Origin: G965216695 sp965216695
Lineage (GTDB): Bacteria; Pseudomonadota; Gammaproteobacteria; Pseudomonadales; Azotimanducaceae
Reading direction: 5' to 3'
Length of the DNA stretch: 64,000 nucleotides
Assembly: GCA_965216695.1 (NCBI GenBank)
Contig: OZ244212.1
Coordinates: forward strand, 1,860,001 to 1,924,000
Part shown: positions 44,173-52,298 of the stretch, in pieces
Layout of the letters: every line of letters begins with the position of its first letter
How positions within the stretch are numbered: the first letter of the stretch is position 1
Translations under genes and position numbers: made by a program
Notes under the pieces: model-generated
Seen by the model: the letters and a program-made list of their open reading frames with translations, nothing else
Told to the model about the DNA's origin: nothing
Databases searched by the model: none

Positions 44173-45807
44173 ATGCAGACTGACGCGGACGTGCTGGTGG
44201 TTGGCGCCGGATTCGCCGGAATGTACGCGGTGCATCGCTTTCGCGAACTCGGACTCACCCTGAAGGTGCTCGAGGCAGGGGGCGACGTAGGCGGCACCTG
44301 GTACTGGAACCGCTATCCCGGGGCACGTTGCGACGTACCGAGCCTGGAGTACTCCTTCGGGTTCTCACCGGAACTCGAACAGGAGTGGGATTGGCCCGAA
44401 GTGTTCTCGTCGCAGGAAGACATCCTGCGATACGCAAACCACGTTGCAGACCGCTTCGACCTGCGCCGCGACATCCAGTTCAACACGCGCGTTACTGCAG
44501 TGGAGTACCTGGACGACGCCACGCTGTGGCGCTTGACCACCGAATCCGGCGAGCAGTTGCACGCCCCGTACTGCGTGATGGCTACCGGGTGCTTGTCCGT
44601 ACCGATTACGCCGGAGATCACCGGCGCCGACCGGTTTCAGGGCCAGGTGCTGCATACTGGCCGCTGGCCTCACCGGCGCGTCGACCTCTCCGGACAATCG
44701 GTCGGCATTATCGGTACCGGTTCTTCCGGCGTGCAAGCTATACCGGAACTCGCACGCGAAGCGAAAACGCTCACCGTCTTTCAGCGCACACCCGTCTACA
44801 CGGTACCCGCCAACCGCAAGGCGATGCGCGCCGCGGTACAGCAGGAGTTTCGGGACAACTACCGCGACATTCGCGAAATGCAGCAGCACAACGCCGGCGG
44901 CGTATCCGGCTTCCGCCCCGTGCGCAGCCTGAATCCTGACGCACCCGCGCACCGTGCCGCGCCCCCGCGTAACCTGCTCGATCTGTCCGAAGAAAACCGC
45001 GAGGCGCTCGTACGCAACCAAGGCCTTGGCGCGCTGCTCGCGTTTCGGGACGTATACACCGATCCTGCAGCCAACGAGACAGCCAACGCGCTCTACCGCG
45101 AATTCGTACGTGAGATGGTGGACGATCCACACACCGCCGAACGACTGCTGCCAAAGGACTACGGTCTTGGTTGCAAACGCCAGGTACTCGACCGCGATTT
45201 CTACGCCACGTTCAATCGCTCTAACGTTCGCCTCGTAGACCTACGCGAAACGCCGATCGTATCGATCACCGAAACCGGCGTTGAAACCACCACAGACCAT
45301 CACGCGCTGGACGTGTTGATTTACGCGACCGGCTTCGATGCGATGACGGGTGCACTGCTGCGCGCCAACATTCGGGGTAAGGGTGGTAGGCGACTGACGG
45401 ACAAGTGGCGGCACGGACCGGTCGCGTATCTTGGTCTCGCAATGTCGGGTTTTCCCAATCTGTTTACCGTGACCGGACCAGGAAGCCCATCCGTACTCTG
45501 CAATATGCTCGTGGCAATCGAGCAACACGTAAACTGGATCGGCGACTGCATCATGTACGTGCGGGAACACGAACTATCGACCATAGAGGCCACGCACGAC
45601 GCAGAACTCGACTGGGTCGCACACGTAAACGAGGTTGCGGAAGGCACGATGTACACCGCGCCCAGTTGCAACAGCTGGTACCTGGGCGCAAACGTGCCAG
45701 GAAAGACACGGATATTCATGCCCTATGTGGGCGGGTATCCACGCTATCGGGAGCGGTGCGAGCAGGTGGCGCGAGCGGAGTATGAGGGGTTTGCGTTGGA
45801 GCACTAG
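44173..45807 (+). CDS. Baeyer-Villiger flavin monooxygenase
   Basis: From ATG 44173 this is a 544-residue class B flavoprotein monooxygenase. It has an FAD Rossmann motif DVLVVGAGFAGMYAVHRFRE, the BVMO fingerprint FQGQVLHTGRWP (FxGxxxHTxxWP, residues about 154-165), and the NADPH motif SVGIIGTGSSGVQAIPE. The long C-terminal half shows the usual ATGFD segment (LIYATGFDAMTGAL). Such enzymes insert oxygen next to a ketone using NADPH and O2; cyclohexanone, steroid and phenylacetone types differ in the C-half, and the substrate is not determined here. A longer frame from 43795 overlaps the hydratase gene and is not used. Confidence 0.93.
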   Translation: MQTDADVLVVGAGFAGMYAVHRFRELGLTLKVLEAGGDVGGTWYWNRYPGARCDVPSLEYSFGFSPELEQEWDWPEVFSSQEDILRYANHVADRFDLRRDIQFNTRVTAVEYLDDATLWRLTTESGEQLHAPYCVMATGCLSVPITPEITGADRFQGQVLHTGRWPHRRVDLSGQSVGIIGTGSSGVQAIPELAREAKTLTVFQRTPVYTVPANRKAMRAAVQQEFRDNYRDIREMQQHNAGGVSGFRPVRSLNPDAPAHRAAPPRNLLDLSEENREALVRNQGLGALLAFRDVYTDPAANETANALYREFVREMVDDPHTAERLLPKDYGLGCKRQVLDRDFYATFNRSNVRLVDLRETPIVSITETGVETTTDHHALDVLIYATGFDAMTGALLRANIRGKGGRRLTDKWRHGPVAYLGLAMSGFPNLFTVTGPGSPSVLCNMLVAIEQHVNWIGDCIMYVREHELSTIEATHDAELDWVAHVNEVAEGTMYTAPSCNSWYLGANVPGKTRIFMPYVGGYPRYRERCEQVARAEYEGFALEH

Positions 45808-45970
45808 GGGGAAGTGATTGTTCACCATGCACAACCACACGTGGTGATCGACATGACAAATCGTAGTTCTCCTGCACACGAGCCAGTATCAGGCTGACGT
45901 CAGGGTCAAGTTTCCTAATCGTCACACAGATCTTCCCGGACTTGGTGTCGGCTGCGGCGAGCCTTATTCC

Positions 45971-46261
45971 CTACTCATCATCTGGTGGCCACTCCTGAGC
46001 ACCATGTAACACACGAACAACCTCAATCCCGTCAGCGATTCGGTAGATCACGAGGTAAGGTGTCCCATCGATCACCAGTTCGCGCGTGTTCTGTACTCTG
46101 CCCACTCGTCCGGATTCAGGATGTTCGGTGAGCAGCTGTTCGGCAGTATCTATGATCCTAAAGACGACATCGAACGCTACAAGGAGACTGTTATCTTCTG
46201 CGATATAGGCCTTAATACACTCAAGGTCTGCTTCAGCAGGTTCAGTCCATTTCAGCTGCAC
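45971..46261 (-). CDS. ParE/RelE-family toxin
   Basis: The 96-residue protein has the RelE/ParE fold pattern: WTEPAEADLECIKAYIAEDN (N-terminal helices), LLTEHPESGRVGRVQNTREL (Gly/Arg-rich turn) and the C-terminal strand LVIYRIADGIEVVRVLHGAQ. ParE-type toxins block DNA gyrase; RelE-type cleave mRNA. The pattern favours ParE. It starts at GTG 46261 and overlaps the end of the upstream antitoxin gene by 20 bp. Confidence 0.87.
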   Translation of the reverse strand: MQLKWTEPAEADLECIKAYIAEDNSLLVAFDVVFRIIDTAEQLLTEHPESGRVGRVQNTRELVIDGTPYLVIYRIADGIEVVRVLHGAQEWPPDDE

Positions 46262-46499
46262 GTTTGGCTTGCCACTTTTGCATCAGCGCTTCGTGATTGA
46301 TCAAGCGACCTTCATCAGCTGCTCGAATCCCAGCTTCCACCTTTTTCTTGAACCAACGTTCATAGTTTTCCGCAGTCCCTTCCCGATAGGATTGAACCAA
46401 GCGCAGCAGCAAGGGCCGATCCTCAACCGGCACCGCATCGATCTCTTTGTGTAGCTGCGCCGTGACTTCATCCAGGTTCGGCTTGTTCATTTCCGCCAT
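46242..46499 (-). CDS. Antitoxin-like partner of the ParE toxin
   Basis: The 85-residue acidic-to-basic helical protein (EMNKPNLDEVTAQLHKEIDA; ENYERWFKKKVEAGIRAADE; ending KWQAKRAAEMD) matches small antitoxins that precede ParE toxins. The start is uncertain: ATG 46499, 46490 and 46511 are all in frame. A much longer in-frame extension runs through the decayed Rhs region and is not supported. It is coupled to the toxin by a 20-bp overlap. DNA binding is plausible through the N-terminal ribbon-helix-like part, but not proven. Confidence 0.7.
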   Translation of the reverse strand: MAEMNKPNLDEVTAQLHKEIDAVPVEDRPLLLRLVQSYREGTAENYERWFKKKVEAGIRAADEGRLINHEALMQKWQAKRAAEMD

Positions 46500-46700
46500 G
46501 GCATCACCCATGATGTGGTTCGTAAGGATGCATTCTATCGCGGCTGTTCGCCATCGGTGTATTGCTCCGCCAACGGCGTGTCGGCCACGTATCGTTCTGT
46601 GGGTTATTCGCTCCTCACTATGCCTGTCTAGCTCTACCGTATCCCACACCGTACCCTCCCGAGGGAACCACCGCGGCGTACCCGCACCGCCGCTGCCGGC

Positions 46701-46724
46701 GCCGTCGCCGTCGCCGTCGCCGTC
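46701..46724. repeat. Short tandem repeat (GCCGTC)x4
   Basis: Four perfect GCCGTC copies occur at the edge of the decayed Rhs fragment. Length change here would stay in frame (6-bp unit). No gene is supported over it. Confidence 0.85.
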
Positions 46725-46739
46725 CGACAATGGGCTCGC

Positions 46740-47133
46740 GTCGTTGTGGCGGTGTTGTAGTAGTCGTACCACGCAGCCCCAATCAGGCTCGCATAGTCCG
46801 ACGCCCTTCGTTCGCCCCACGGATCAAAAGCTCTGCGTCTGCACGATCTGGCTGGCATCGTCGGCGATCAGATCCGTGCAACCGAGGTGGTCCTTCAGCA
46901 GCACCGCTACGCTCAAGGTCAGGGTGGACCGCGTCGTCGCTGCGGGTGACGATCACCTCGCCGTCGATGTAGCGATTGGCCTCAACCACCCCGCCGGCGC
47001 GCCAGATGCGTTCGATCGAGCCGACTTGGTGGGTGGTTACCTCACTCGACTGGCCTCCGTTGTCCACCCGCCCTGGTTACCGCATGCGGTCCCGCAACGG
47101 ACACGTAGGTGTAGGCGCCGACATCGGACTTGG
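46740..47133 (-). pseudogene. Decayed Rhs core fragment
   Basis: Minus-strand frames encode Rhs pieces: SIERIWRAGGVV and RYIDGEVIVTRSDD, then after a frameshift FDPWGERRASDYASLIGAAW. They match the intact Rhs gene around 53912-54468. Compared with that gene, a ~155-bp segment is missing exactly between two copies of TTGTCCACCCGC (see 54234-54402). The fragment has no open frame over its length. It lies between the ParE and VapBC modules. Confidence 0.82.
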
Positions 47134-47219
47134 AGGTGCGAACGCGCGACGCAAGCGGGGTAAGAGGGATCGAATTGGTACACTAGAAGGATCGCGAAGG
47201 CGGCGCAACCGCACTGAAT

Positions 47220-47253
47220 TGACCAACATGACCATTTATGGTCTACTTGGTCA
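47220..47253. promoter_or_regulatory. Symmetric operator upstream of the Phd/VapC-like pair
   Basis: Outer arms TGACCAA (47220-47226) and TTGGTCA (47247-47253) and inner arms GACCAT and ATGGTC (47230-47243) share the same centre (47236.5). This nested palindrome lies 34 bp before the antitoxin GTG and fits autoregulation by an antitoxin dimer or pair. A nearby TACACT may be a -10 box (47192-47197 region). Confidence 0.65.
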
Positions 47254-47286
47254 TGTTTCGTACAAGGCTAACGCTAGGTCCCAGTT

Positions 47287-47520
47287 GTGATCGTTAACAT
47301 CGCCGAAGCAAAAGCACAGCTTTCAAAGCTGATCGACCGCGTCTATCACGGCGAGAAAGTTGTGATTGCCAAAAACAACACGCCGATCGCCGACCTCGTC
47401 GTCCACAAGCCGGACGGCAAACGCAAGCTCGGCTTGCTTAAAGGCAAACTGGCTATCACCGACGACCTTTTCGCACCCGATCACGAAATCGAAGAAATGT
47501 TCTACGGTGACGACGATTGA
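47287..47520 (+). CDS. Phd/YefM-family antitoxin
   Basis: The 77-residue protein has the Phd/YefM N-terminus VNIAEAKAQLSKLIDRVYHG followed by EKVVIAKNNTPIADLVVHKP, a DNA-binding and dimer fold. An acidic C-terminal tail (HEIEEMFYGDDD) neutralises the toxin. It starts at GTG 47287 and overlaps the toxin start (TTGA). The upstream nested palindrome (47220-47253) is its probable operator. Confidence 0.9.
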   Translation: MIVNIAEAKAQLSKLIDRVYHGEKVVIAKNNTPIADLVVHKPDGKRKLGLLKGKLAITDDLFAPDHEIEEMFYGDDD

Positions 47521-47888
47521 GAATCCTGATCGATACACACATTTTCCTCTGGGCGTTGGCGGCCCCTGAAAGAATCTCCGCCCAGAAGCGTGATGAACTC
47601 GAAACGCTAGCCAACACAATCTACGTCAGTTCGATCACCATCGCCGAGATCATGATTAAAGCCTCACTCGGCAAGATGGTATTCGACTTCGACCCCGTCG
47701 CGATAACCAACGACGTAGGCTTTCAGCCCCTGAACTTCTCCGCCGAGGACGCCGCTCTCCTCAAGGAACTACCGTTCCATCACAAAGACCCGTTCGATCG
47801 GATGCTGATTGCTCAAAGCATTGCTCAGAAGACGCGCATCATGAGCGACGATCACCACTTCGCGCGCTATGACTGCGCGCTGATCTGA
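47517..47888 (+). CDS. PIN-domain toxin (VapC-like)
   Basis: The 123-residue PIN-domain protein has the acidic catalytic residues: Asp in RILIDTHIFLW, Glu in SSITIAEIMIKASLG, and Asp in HHKDPFDRMLIAQ, with a later SDDHHFARYD. Such toxins are magnesium-dependent RNases acting on tRNA or rRNA. The start is TTG 47517, overlapping the antitoxin TGA. It is the VapC half of a complete toxin-antitoxin module inside the Rhs island. Confidence 0.92.
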   Translation: MRILIDTHIFLWALAAPERISAQKRDELETLANTIYVSSITIAEIMIKASLGKMVFDFDPVAITNDVGFQPLNFSAEDAALLKELPFHHKDPFDRMLIAQSIAQKTRIMSDDHHFARYDCALI

Positions 47889-47909
47889 GATCGAGAATGC
47901 TCGCTCGGG

Positions 47910-48446
47910 TCACTCCGCTTCGATCGACAGGCATTGATCAGATTCAGTGCTCTTTCGATCACCTACGTAACGTGCGAGCAGCGTCCGCCACAGCGATCGA
48001 TCGGTATCGATAATGCTCACAAAGAAGGTGCGGCTTTCGAGGATCGTGAGCTGGTAATCCTCAACTGTAGGCGCGTTGGGTTCGTAGATGGCGAACGAAA
48101 ATCCGAGACAAGTACCGTTTTCAATCAGCGTGTAGTCCTCGAATTCGCCGTCGTAGTCCGAGCGCTTCTCGATTCGAATAACACCTTGCGGGAGATCAAA
48201 CGCTTTGAGATCTCCAATAGCACGTGCAATAGGCGATCGGTATTCAAGTACGCGAGACCTAGATCCCTCTAGCCCATTGAACAAGAAATATTTGGTTGGA
48301 ATAGGAAAATACTCGCCACGCCCGACTTTGACGTAATAGATGCTCTCTGGCGAACTCGGAGCATCAGCGCAGCAATCGCGCGCGGCAGCGCAGCCAAAGT
48401 CGGCGATTGCGATGAGTCCTACAAATATCAGAGATCGAACTAACAT
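47910..48446 (-). CDS. Exported hypothetical protein, candidate immunity protein for the 48450 tail
   Basis: The 178-residue protein has a signal peptide (MLVRSLIFVGLIAIADFGCA) and no recognised domain; beta-rich stretches include GVIRIEKRSDYDGEFEDYT and DYQLTILESRTFFVSIID. It starts 3 bp after the stop of the Rhs-derived tail at 48450, so it is translationally linked to it. Position, size and export fit an immunity protein against a toxin acting outside the cytoplasm. The match is positional; no homology is claimed. Confidence 0.65.
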   Translation of the reverse strand: MLVRSLIFVGLIAIADFGCAAARDCCADAPSSPESIYYVKVGRGEYFPIPTKYFLFNGLEGSRSRVLEYRSPIARAIGDLKAFDLPQGVIRIEKRSDYDGEFEDYTLIENGTCLGFSFAIYEPNAPTVEDYQLTILESRTFFVSIIDTDRSLWRTLLARYVGDRKSTESDQCLSIEAE

Positions 48447-48449
48447 CCT

Positions 48450-49679
48450 CTACTCCCTCGCTAATGCTCGCTCAAGCACAGTTCGCCGAGATATGTAACT
48501 TACCGGAATGTTTCCGCTTGCCAATGAGACTTCCACGAGAACAATCGCACGCTTTGAGAAGCCAAGGGCTTTTGCTAGCGTCGTCGTGCGCACGCCAACC
48601 GACATCGATTCCGCAACCAGATCCGCGGCGCCTCCAAGCGCTCGATACAGGCCGTTTACACCGATCTTACTAAGTTCGCGATCCAATTCAATTCTCCGAA
48701 TTGACAGATCAACCGGATGCGCACGCGACCACTCTGGAATCAACTGGATTAGTTCATCGTCATTGAGTTCGTCTAGTCGCCGCCGCAGCGCTATAACATC
48801 CGACACGTCCGCGCTCCCGTCGACAAGTTTCGCGACTCCACCTTCCGCCGCGATCTCATGAATCGTTGGATGCCGCTCCCGTCGAGTTTCCAGCTCGTCG
48901 TTAAATGCCCTCGAAAACGCCCCCACAATCGCACCATTGGCAAACTTCCCACCGGTAACCTCCGATACGGTACCACCCAACACCGCAGCCACCGCCACAC
49001 GATTGAAACTGCGACCGCTGCCCGCATCGATTCGACCGATCGCACCACTGGCAAGCTGGGTCACACTCGCACTCGCAAACCCATGGCCGAATTTACCTCC
49101 TCGCAGTACGTTCATCACACCACCGGCTATCCCATGCAGCGTCGATTTAGCCGCCAGAGATGCGGCATTGAGCTGTGAGCCAAGCGCGGATCCCACACAA
49201 CGCTTACAGGCCGCGAAGGCGCTGCCGATTGAATGGAACAACCCCGAACTGAAGGCCCCCATCACGCCACCACGTAGCGATCCGTTCGCAGCGACACCGG
49301 CAGCGAACCCGGACACGAATACGGCACCCCACTGGCCGACCGCATCTATCAGAATACCCGCGCCAGGTAGCCAGATCGAGATCGCCGTGCTCAGCAACGA
49401 ACGAAATACGCCGTTGCCGAAGAGTTTCTTGAAGAAGTATCCATCCGGATCCGTATAAGACAACGGATTGTTCAGCACATACGCGTAGCGGTTGCGGTTC
49501 GGGCCGTAGGCCACATCCACGTCCCGCGCACCGCGCGTGATGTCGTTCGGCTTGTTGAATACGGTGTAACCGATCGTGCGGCCGCCGCCTGAGATCTGAT
49601 TGCCGTTGGCGTCGGTGATCGTCCGATTGTAATCATATCTATCAGCAACGAAAAGCGCGCAACTTTCGAAGCTAACCAC
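48450..49679 (-). CDS. Rhs-derived orphan tail with internally deleted core
   Basis: The 409-residue protein keeps Rhs core pieces: DANGNQISGGGRTIGYTVFN and RYAYVLNNPLSYTDPDGYFF. These join directly at NRYA, missing ~480 bp that the neighbouring intact Rhs keeps between two similar NRYA codon sets. The FANG pre-toxin boundary (GGKFANGAIVGAFSRAF) is followed by a ~150-residue tail of unknown family (for example RRRLDELNDDELIQLIPEW). The downstream exported protein (47910) is the inferred immunity partner. Alternative: an inactive relic. Confidence 0.75.
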   Translation of the reverse strand: MVSFESCALFVADRYDYNRTITDANGNQISGGGRTIGYTVFNKPNDITRGARDVDVAYGPNRNRYAYVLNNPLSYTDPDGYFFKKLFGNGVFRSLLSTAISIWLPGAGILIDAVGQWGAVFVSGFAAGVAANGSLRGGVMGAFSSGLFHSIGSAFAACKRCVGSALGSQLNAASLAAKSTLHGIAGGVMNVLRGGKFGHGFASASVTQLASGAIGRIDAGSGRSFNRVAVAAVLGGTVSEVTGGKFANGAIVGAFSRAFNDELETRRERHPTIHEIAAEGGVAKLVDGSADVSDVIALRRRLDELNDDELIQLIPEWSRAHPVDLSIRRIELDRELSKIGVNGLYRALGGAADLVAESMSVGVRTTTLAKALGFSKRAIVLVEVSLASGNIPVSYISRRTVLERALARE

Positions 49680-49782
49680 AACGTCTCATTTGTGCTTACC
49701 ACGAAAAATGCACCGATCACCGAATTATCACGCACGCGTCCTACGTTGTTTGCGGGGCAATCCACTCAAGACGAGACGTCGC

Positions 49783-50307
49783 CTAGCCCATGTCTCTTAA
49801 ATCACCTATGTGTTTGAACAATGCTGCCAACCCGAATACCGACAACAACCCGACTAGAAACCCTACGATCGGATATAGGGCAACTTCAGGGATGTCGCCT
49901 GCTCTTAGATATGTCAACGCGTGGTACCCTATTCCGATGAGAGCAGCAATTGGAATGGACAACGCAAAGGAAGCTCCTATCGTCAGCGTACCGAGTAGCA
50001 CAAACAATATTGTAGAGCCCCCCATGACGACATTGACGATAAATTCGGCATTACTTAGCGCATCAACTTCATCATGCGTAGGTAGGAACGGGTACAACGG
50101 CACAGCAGGCTCAAGGTAGCTGCCAACAAACAAACCACAAACCCCGCAAAGCAGTAGGAAAACGAATGTAAGGAAATGCTGTACCTTCGATCCCATAAGA
50201 TCATTCATGCCCTTGCACTGATCCACGTACGGCAGGATCTTCGGAGCCAAGAGACAATCCGGTGGGGTTAGAACATTGCCTTCAGCGACCCAGCGAGACC
50301 TCACCAA
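49783..50307 (-). CDS. Multi-spanning hypothetical membrane protein
   Basis: Hydrophobic segments are visible: FLTFVFLLLCGVCGLFVGSYL (given here as FLTFVFLLLCGVCGLFVG), FIVNVVMGGSTILFVLLGTL, FALSIPIAALIGIGYHALTY and VALYPIVGFLVGLLSVFG. The start is uncertain: TTG 50307, GTG 50304, ATG 50208 (MNDLMGSK) or ATG 50196. It overlaps the end of the candidate immunity gene 50282-50782. A role as membrane immunity or accessory protein is possible; nothing more specific is supported. Confidence 0.55.
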   Translation of the reverse strand: MVRSRWVAEGNVLTPPDCLLAPKILPYVDQCKGMNDLMGSKVQHFLTFVFLLLCGVCGLFVGSYLEPAVPLYPFLPTHDEVDALSNAEFIVNVVMGGSTILFVLLGTLTIGASFALSIPIAALIGIGYHALTYLRAGDIPEVALYPIVGFLVGLLSVFGLAALFKHIGDLRDMG

Positions 50308-50782
50308 AGCGATCGGAAAAATCTACCTGCGAACGAGAGATGCTTAACAACTCGTACTGCACACAGTAGTTTTCAAACTCTTCTTTAGGTTCCAAGATTA
50401 AAACAACAATAAACCTATCAAACTTCCTCCGAGCGAAAACGCTTGATTGAAGTTTGGAACCTCTTTCCTGAAGTTTGAGCGGTGCCTGCAACACATAGCC
50501 CCCATCCTCTATCGAATCATACGATTCAGAACTCCTCGGTACACCGTAATATATCTCTGCTCCGCTCACTATGTGGAATTGATCTTCAGCGTCGACATTA
50601 ATATCAAAGCGAACAATATCTTCTAGGATTGCATAACGAACTATCTTAGCCAATTCTTCCGAAGACCGGCTGCTAAAACACATAGAATCGGCCCCCGCAT
50701 TCAAGGAACAAGAAAAGATCGAGAAGGTAAGCACCACATTGACGCCGAACTTACCAAATCTCATGGGGCCAACCCTTGTCAT
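50282..50782 (-). CDS. Exported candidate immunity protein for the metzincin-like tail
   Basis: The 166-residue protein has a signal peptide (MRFGKFGVNVVLTFSIFSCS, from an N-terminus MTRVGP) and a beta-rich mature domain with no recognised family. The ATG overlaps the stop of the metzincin tail (ATGA), so the two are coupled. Export fits protection from a periplasmic peptidase. Base composition is A+T-richer than the core genome. Confidence 0.68.
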   Translation of the reverse strand: MTRVGPMRFGKFGVNVVLTFSIFSCSLNAGADSMCFSSRSSEELAKIVRYAILEDIVRFDINVDAEDQFHIVSGAEIYYGVPRSSESYDSIEDGGYVLQAPLKLQERGSKLQSSVFARRKFDRFIVVLILEPKEEFENYCVQYELLSISRSQVDFSDRFGEVSLGR

Positions 50783-51384
50783 CTAGAATATCCGCGGTAC
50801 AGATTGTGTAGATCTCGTCCCAACACAGCCCGATCTCCGTCGTAAGACAATATACTGCCACTTCCTCTGGGTGCATGCCCTAAGCCAAGCACATGGCCAA
50901 ACTCATGAGCCACAGTTCCGCGAAAGCTAGTCGGGTTCCCAATGTGGATAGTACTTTTACCAACAGCCGGAACATTCCCTCCATAATGTACACTGCGCCA
51001 ATTCAGATCAGAATCTTTGTCGCAGTTCAGAGCACTTTTAACAGCAGCTTTCCGTCGCGCCCTCAATTCAGCCCTACCGATTTCGAGAATCTGGACGCTA
51101 CCGCCTTCAGCCACTGCCCGAACGCCAGTTTCTGAGCGATATTGAGCGCCGTTATATTCGCTGGATACACCAGACCAATATTTGTTGATGCTCCGCGCGG
51201 CGGCCTTAGCTCGGTGACCGGAAACAGTATCCTCCCCTTCGATTACCCTTACGCCATTTTCATCAACCCGAGTCGTCAGGCCCAAATCTTCGTTCCCCTC
51301 CAGAAACTCCCAATCCGGATCCGGAGGAGAGCACGATGAGCCAACATCTGCACATACCCCTGATGCCGCTCCCTCCACCGCCAT
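50779..51384 (-). CDS. Displaced Rhs tail with metzincin zinc-peptidase motif
   Basis: The 201-residue protein begins MAVEGAASG, equivalent to MAVEG at the pre-toxin junction of the intact Rhs; upstream in frame FASGAAYAAFS continues the same junction. The toxin part ends with the full zinc motif HEFGHVLGLGH (His160, Glu161, His164, His170) and a Met-turn equivalent SILSY with Leu in place of Met. These features define metzincin metallopeptidases. It is coupled to an exported candidate immunity protein. Without the Rhs core it is unlikely to be delivered as it stands. Confidence 0.78.
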   Translation of the reverse strand: MAVEGAASGVCADVGSSCSPPDPDWEFLEGNEDLGLTTRVDENGVRVIEGEDTVSGHRAKAAARSINKYWSGVSSEYNGAQYRSETGVRAVAEGGSVQILEIGRAELRARRKAAVKSALNCDKDSDLNWRSVHYGGNVPAVGKSTIHIGNPTSFRGTVAHEFGHVLGLGHAPRGSGSILSYDGDRAVLGRDLHNLYRGYSR

Positions 51385-51494
51385 CGAGAAAGCGGCGTAT
51401 GCTGCCCCACTTGCGAAAGTTCCGCGATCATAAACCGCATGGAGACATTGTAGATTCGATTACTCCCATTCGATTGAAGCAACGTCAATCTGAC

Positions 51495-51860
51495 TCATAA
51501 AGAAGTCCCCTGCACGAAAAACTTCCCCTTGAAGATCCAGACGATACCCGATACTCGCGCGTACCCTTCTCTAAACTGCTTGCGTGCTGCAATTTCGTAA
51601 CAAGCAGAATCTTCTAGCCACACCGAAGCTGAAACACTTTCACCACGTTTGTCATCAGACAGAGCACACACGACATGCCAACCATCGAATCCGTATTGGA
51701 CGCAACCTGATACAGCTACTTCAGTTCCGTCTAGTCTTTCGATGTTTGCATTGAGATTGCGAACATCTTCTCCTCCGGAGCGATCTGTTCTTGCGAACTG
51801 GCAGGCAGTTAGTGTCAGCGTTACGAATAGCATCGCTAGCGCTTTTATACCCAATCTCAC
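51495..51860 (-). CDS. Lipoprotein, candidate immunity protein for the frameshifted tail
   Basis: The 121-residue protein has a lipobox (TLTLTACQF, Cys about residue 20) and a small beta-rich mature domain (EVAVSGCVQYGFDGWHVVCA). It starts with GTG, overlapping by GTGA the stop of the tail frame at 51857. Position, size and periplasmic lipidation fit an immunity protein. No homology was assigned. Confidence 0.66.
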   Translation of the reverse strand: MRLGIKALAMLFVTLTLTACQFARTDRSGGEDVRNLNANIERLDGTEVAVSGCVQYGFDGWHVVCALSDDKRGESVSASVWLEDSACYEIAARKQFREGYARVSGIVWIFKGKFFVQGTSL

Positions 51861-52298
51861 TTGGTCTGCTCGCTATGGTCGAACACCTTTCTTTTCCTCG
51901 TTCGGAGCGATCCATTTTTTCGTTGTGTCGTGGGCTCCACAACGTATATGTCCAGATTCTGTGTTCGGACAAAGGAAGGTTTACCTATTTGCTTCGGGGC
52001 CAATCTATCTTTCGGTCCGATCCCTGGGTTAGTCTCAGTTCCATGGTCACGCAAAAAGCGCCAACGTGCTGTCTGAGTTCTTGATAACGGATTTAATCAC
52101 CCCCGTCGGCTTATTCAGTTCACCTTGAATAACATTCGGCGTAGTACTAAGGGTTCCGTCAGAGGTTCTAACAATGCTGCTGGTGTTTTCAAGGGTCCCT
52201 TCCAATTGAGGATGCGAGTTGATTGTGTCTACGGCTGAATCAACTATCGCCTTGTCTGTTTCAAACGAGCCGGATCCATTTGCGAAGATGGCCTCGCT
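51857..52298 (-). pseudogene. Frameshifted displaced Rhs tail
   Basis: Coding-like sequence starts right after the stop of gene 52299 (frame EAIFANGSGSFETDKAIVDS, with the FANG boundary motif of Rhs tails) and runs to TGA at 52047 (…STLALFA). Deleting one T from the T5 run at about 52053-52057 continues it as LLRDHGTETNPGIGPKDRL to EQTK and a stop at 51857. The restored tail would be about 140 residues, the usual Rhs-tail length. There is no start codon of its own. The downstream lipoprotein overlaps its end (GTGA). Confidence 0.62.

Noticed and set aside
43795..45807. 670-residue BVMO start
   Set aside because: The upstream part overlaps the MaoC gene in another frame; FAD motif homologues begin at ATG 44173.
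46242..46820. 192-residue version of the ParE antitoxin
   Set aside because: The first ~100 residues come from antisense Rhs sequence and the GCCGTC repeat; the antitoxin begins at about 46499.
48450..49679. HExxH peptidase in the fourth tail (RHPTIHEIAAEGG)
   Set aside because: The spacing HEIAAE lacks the second His, so no zinc motif is supported.
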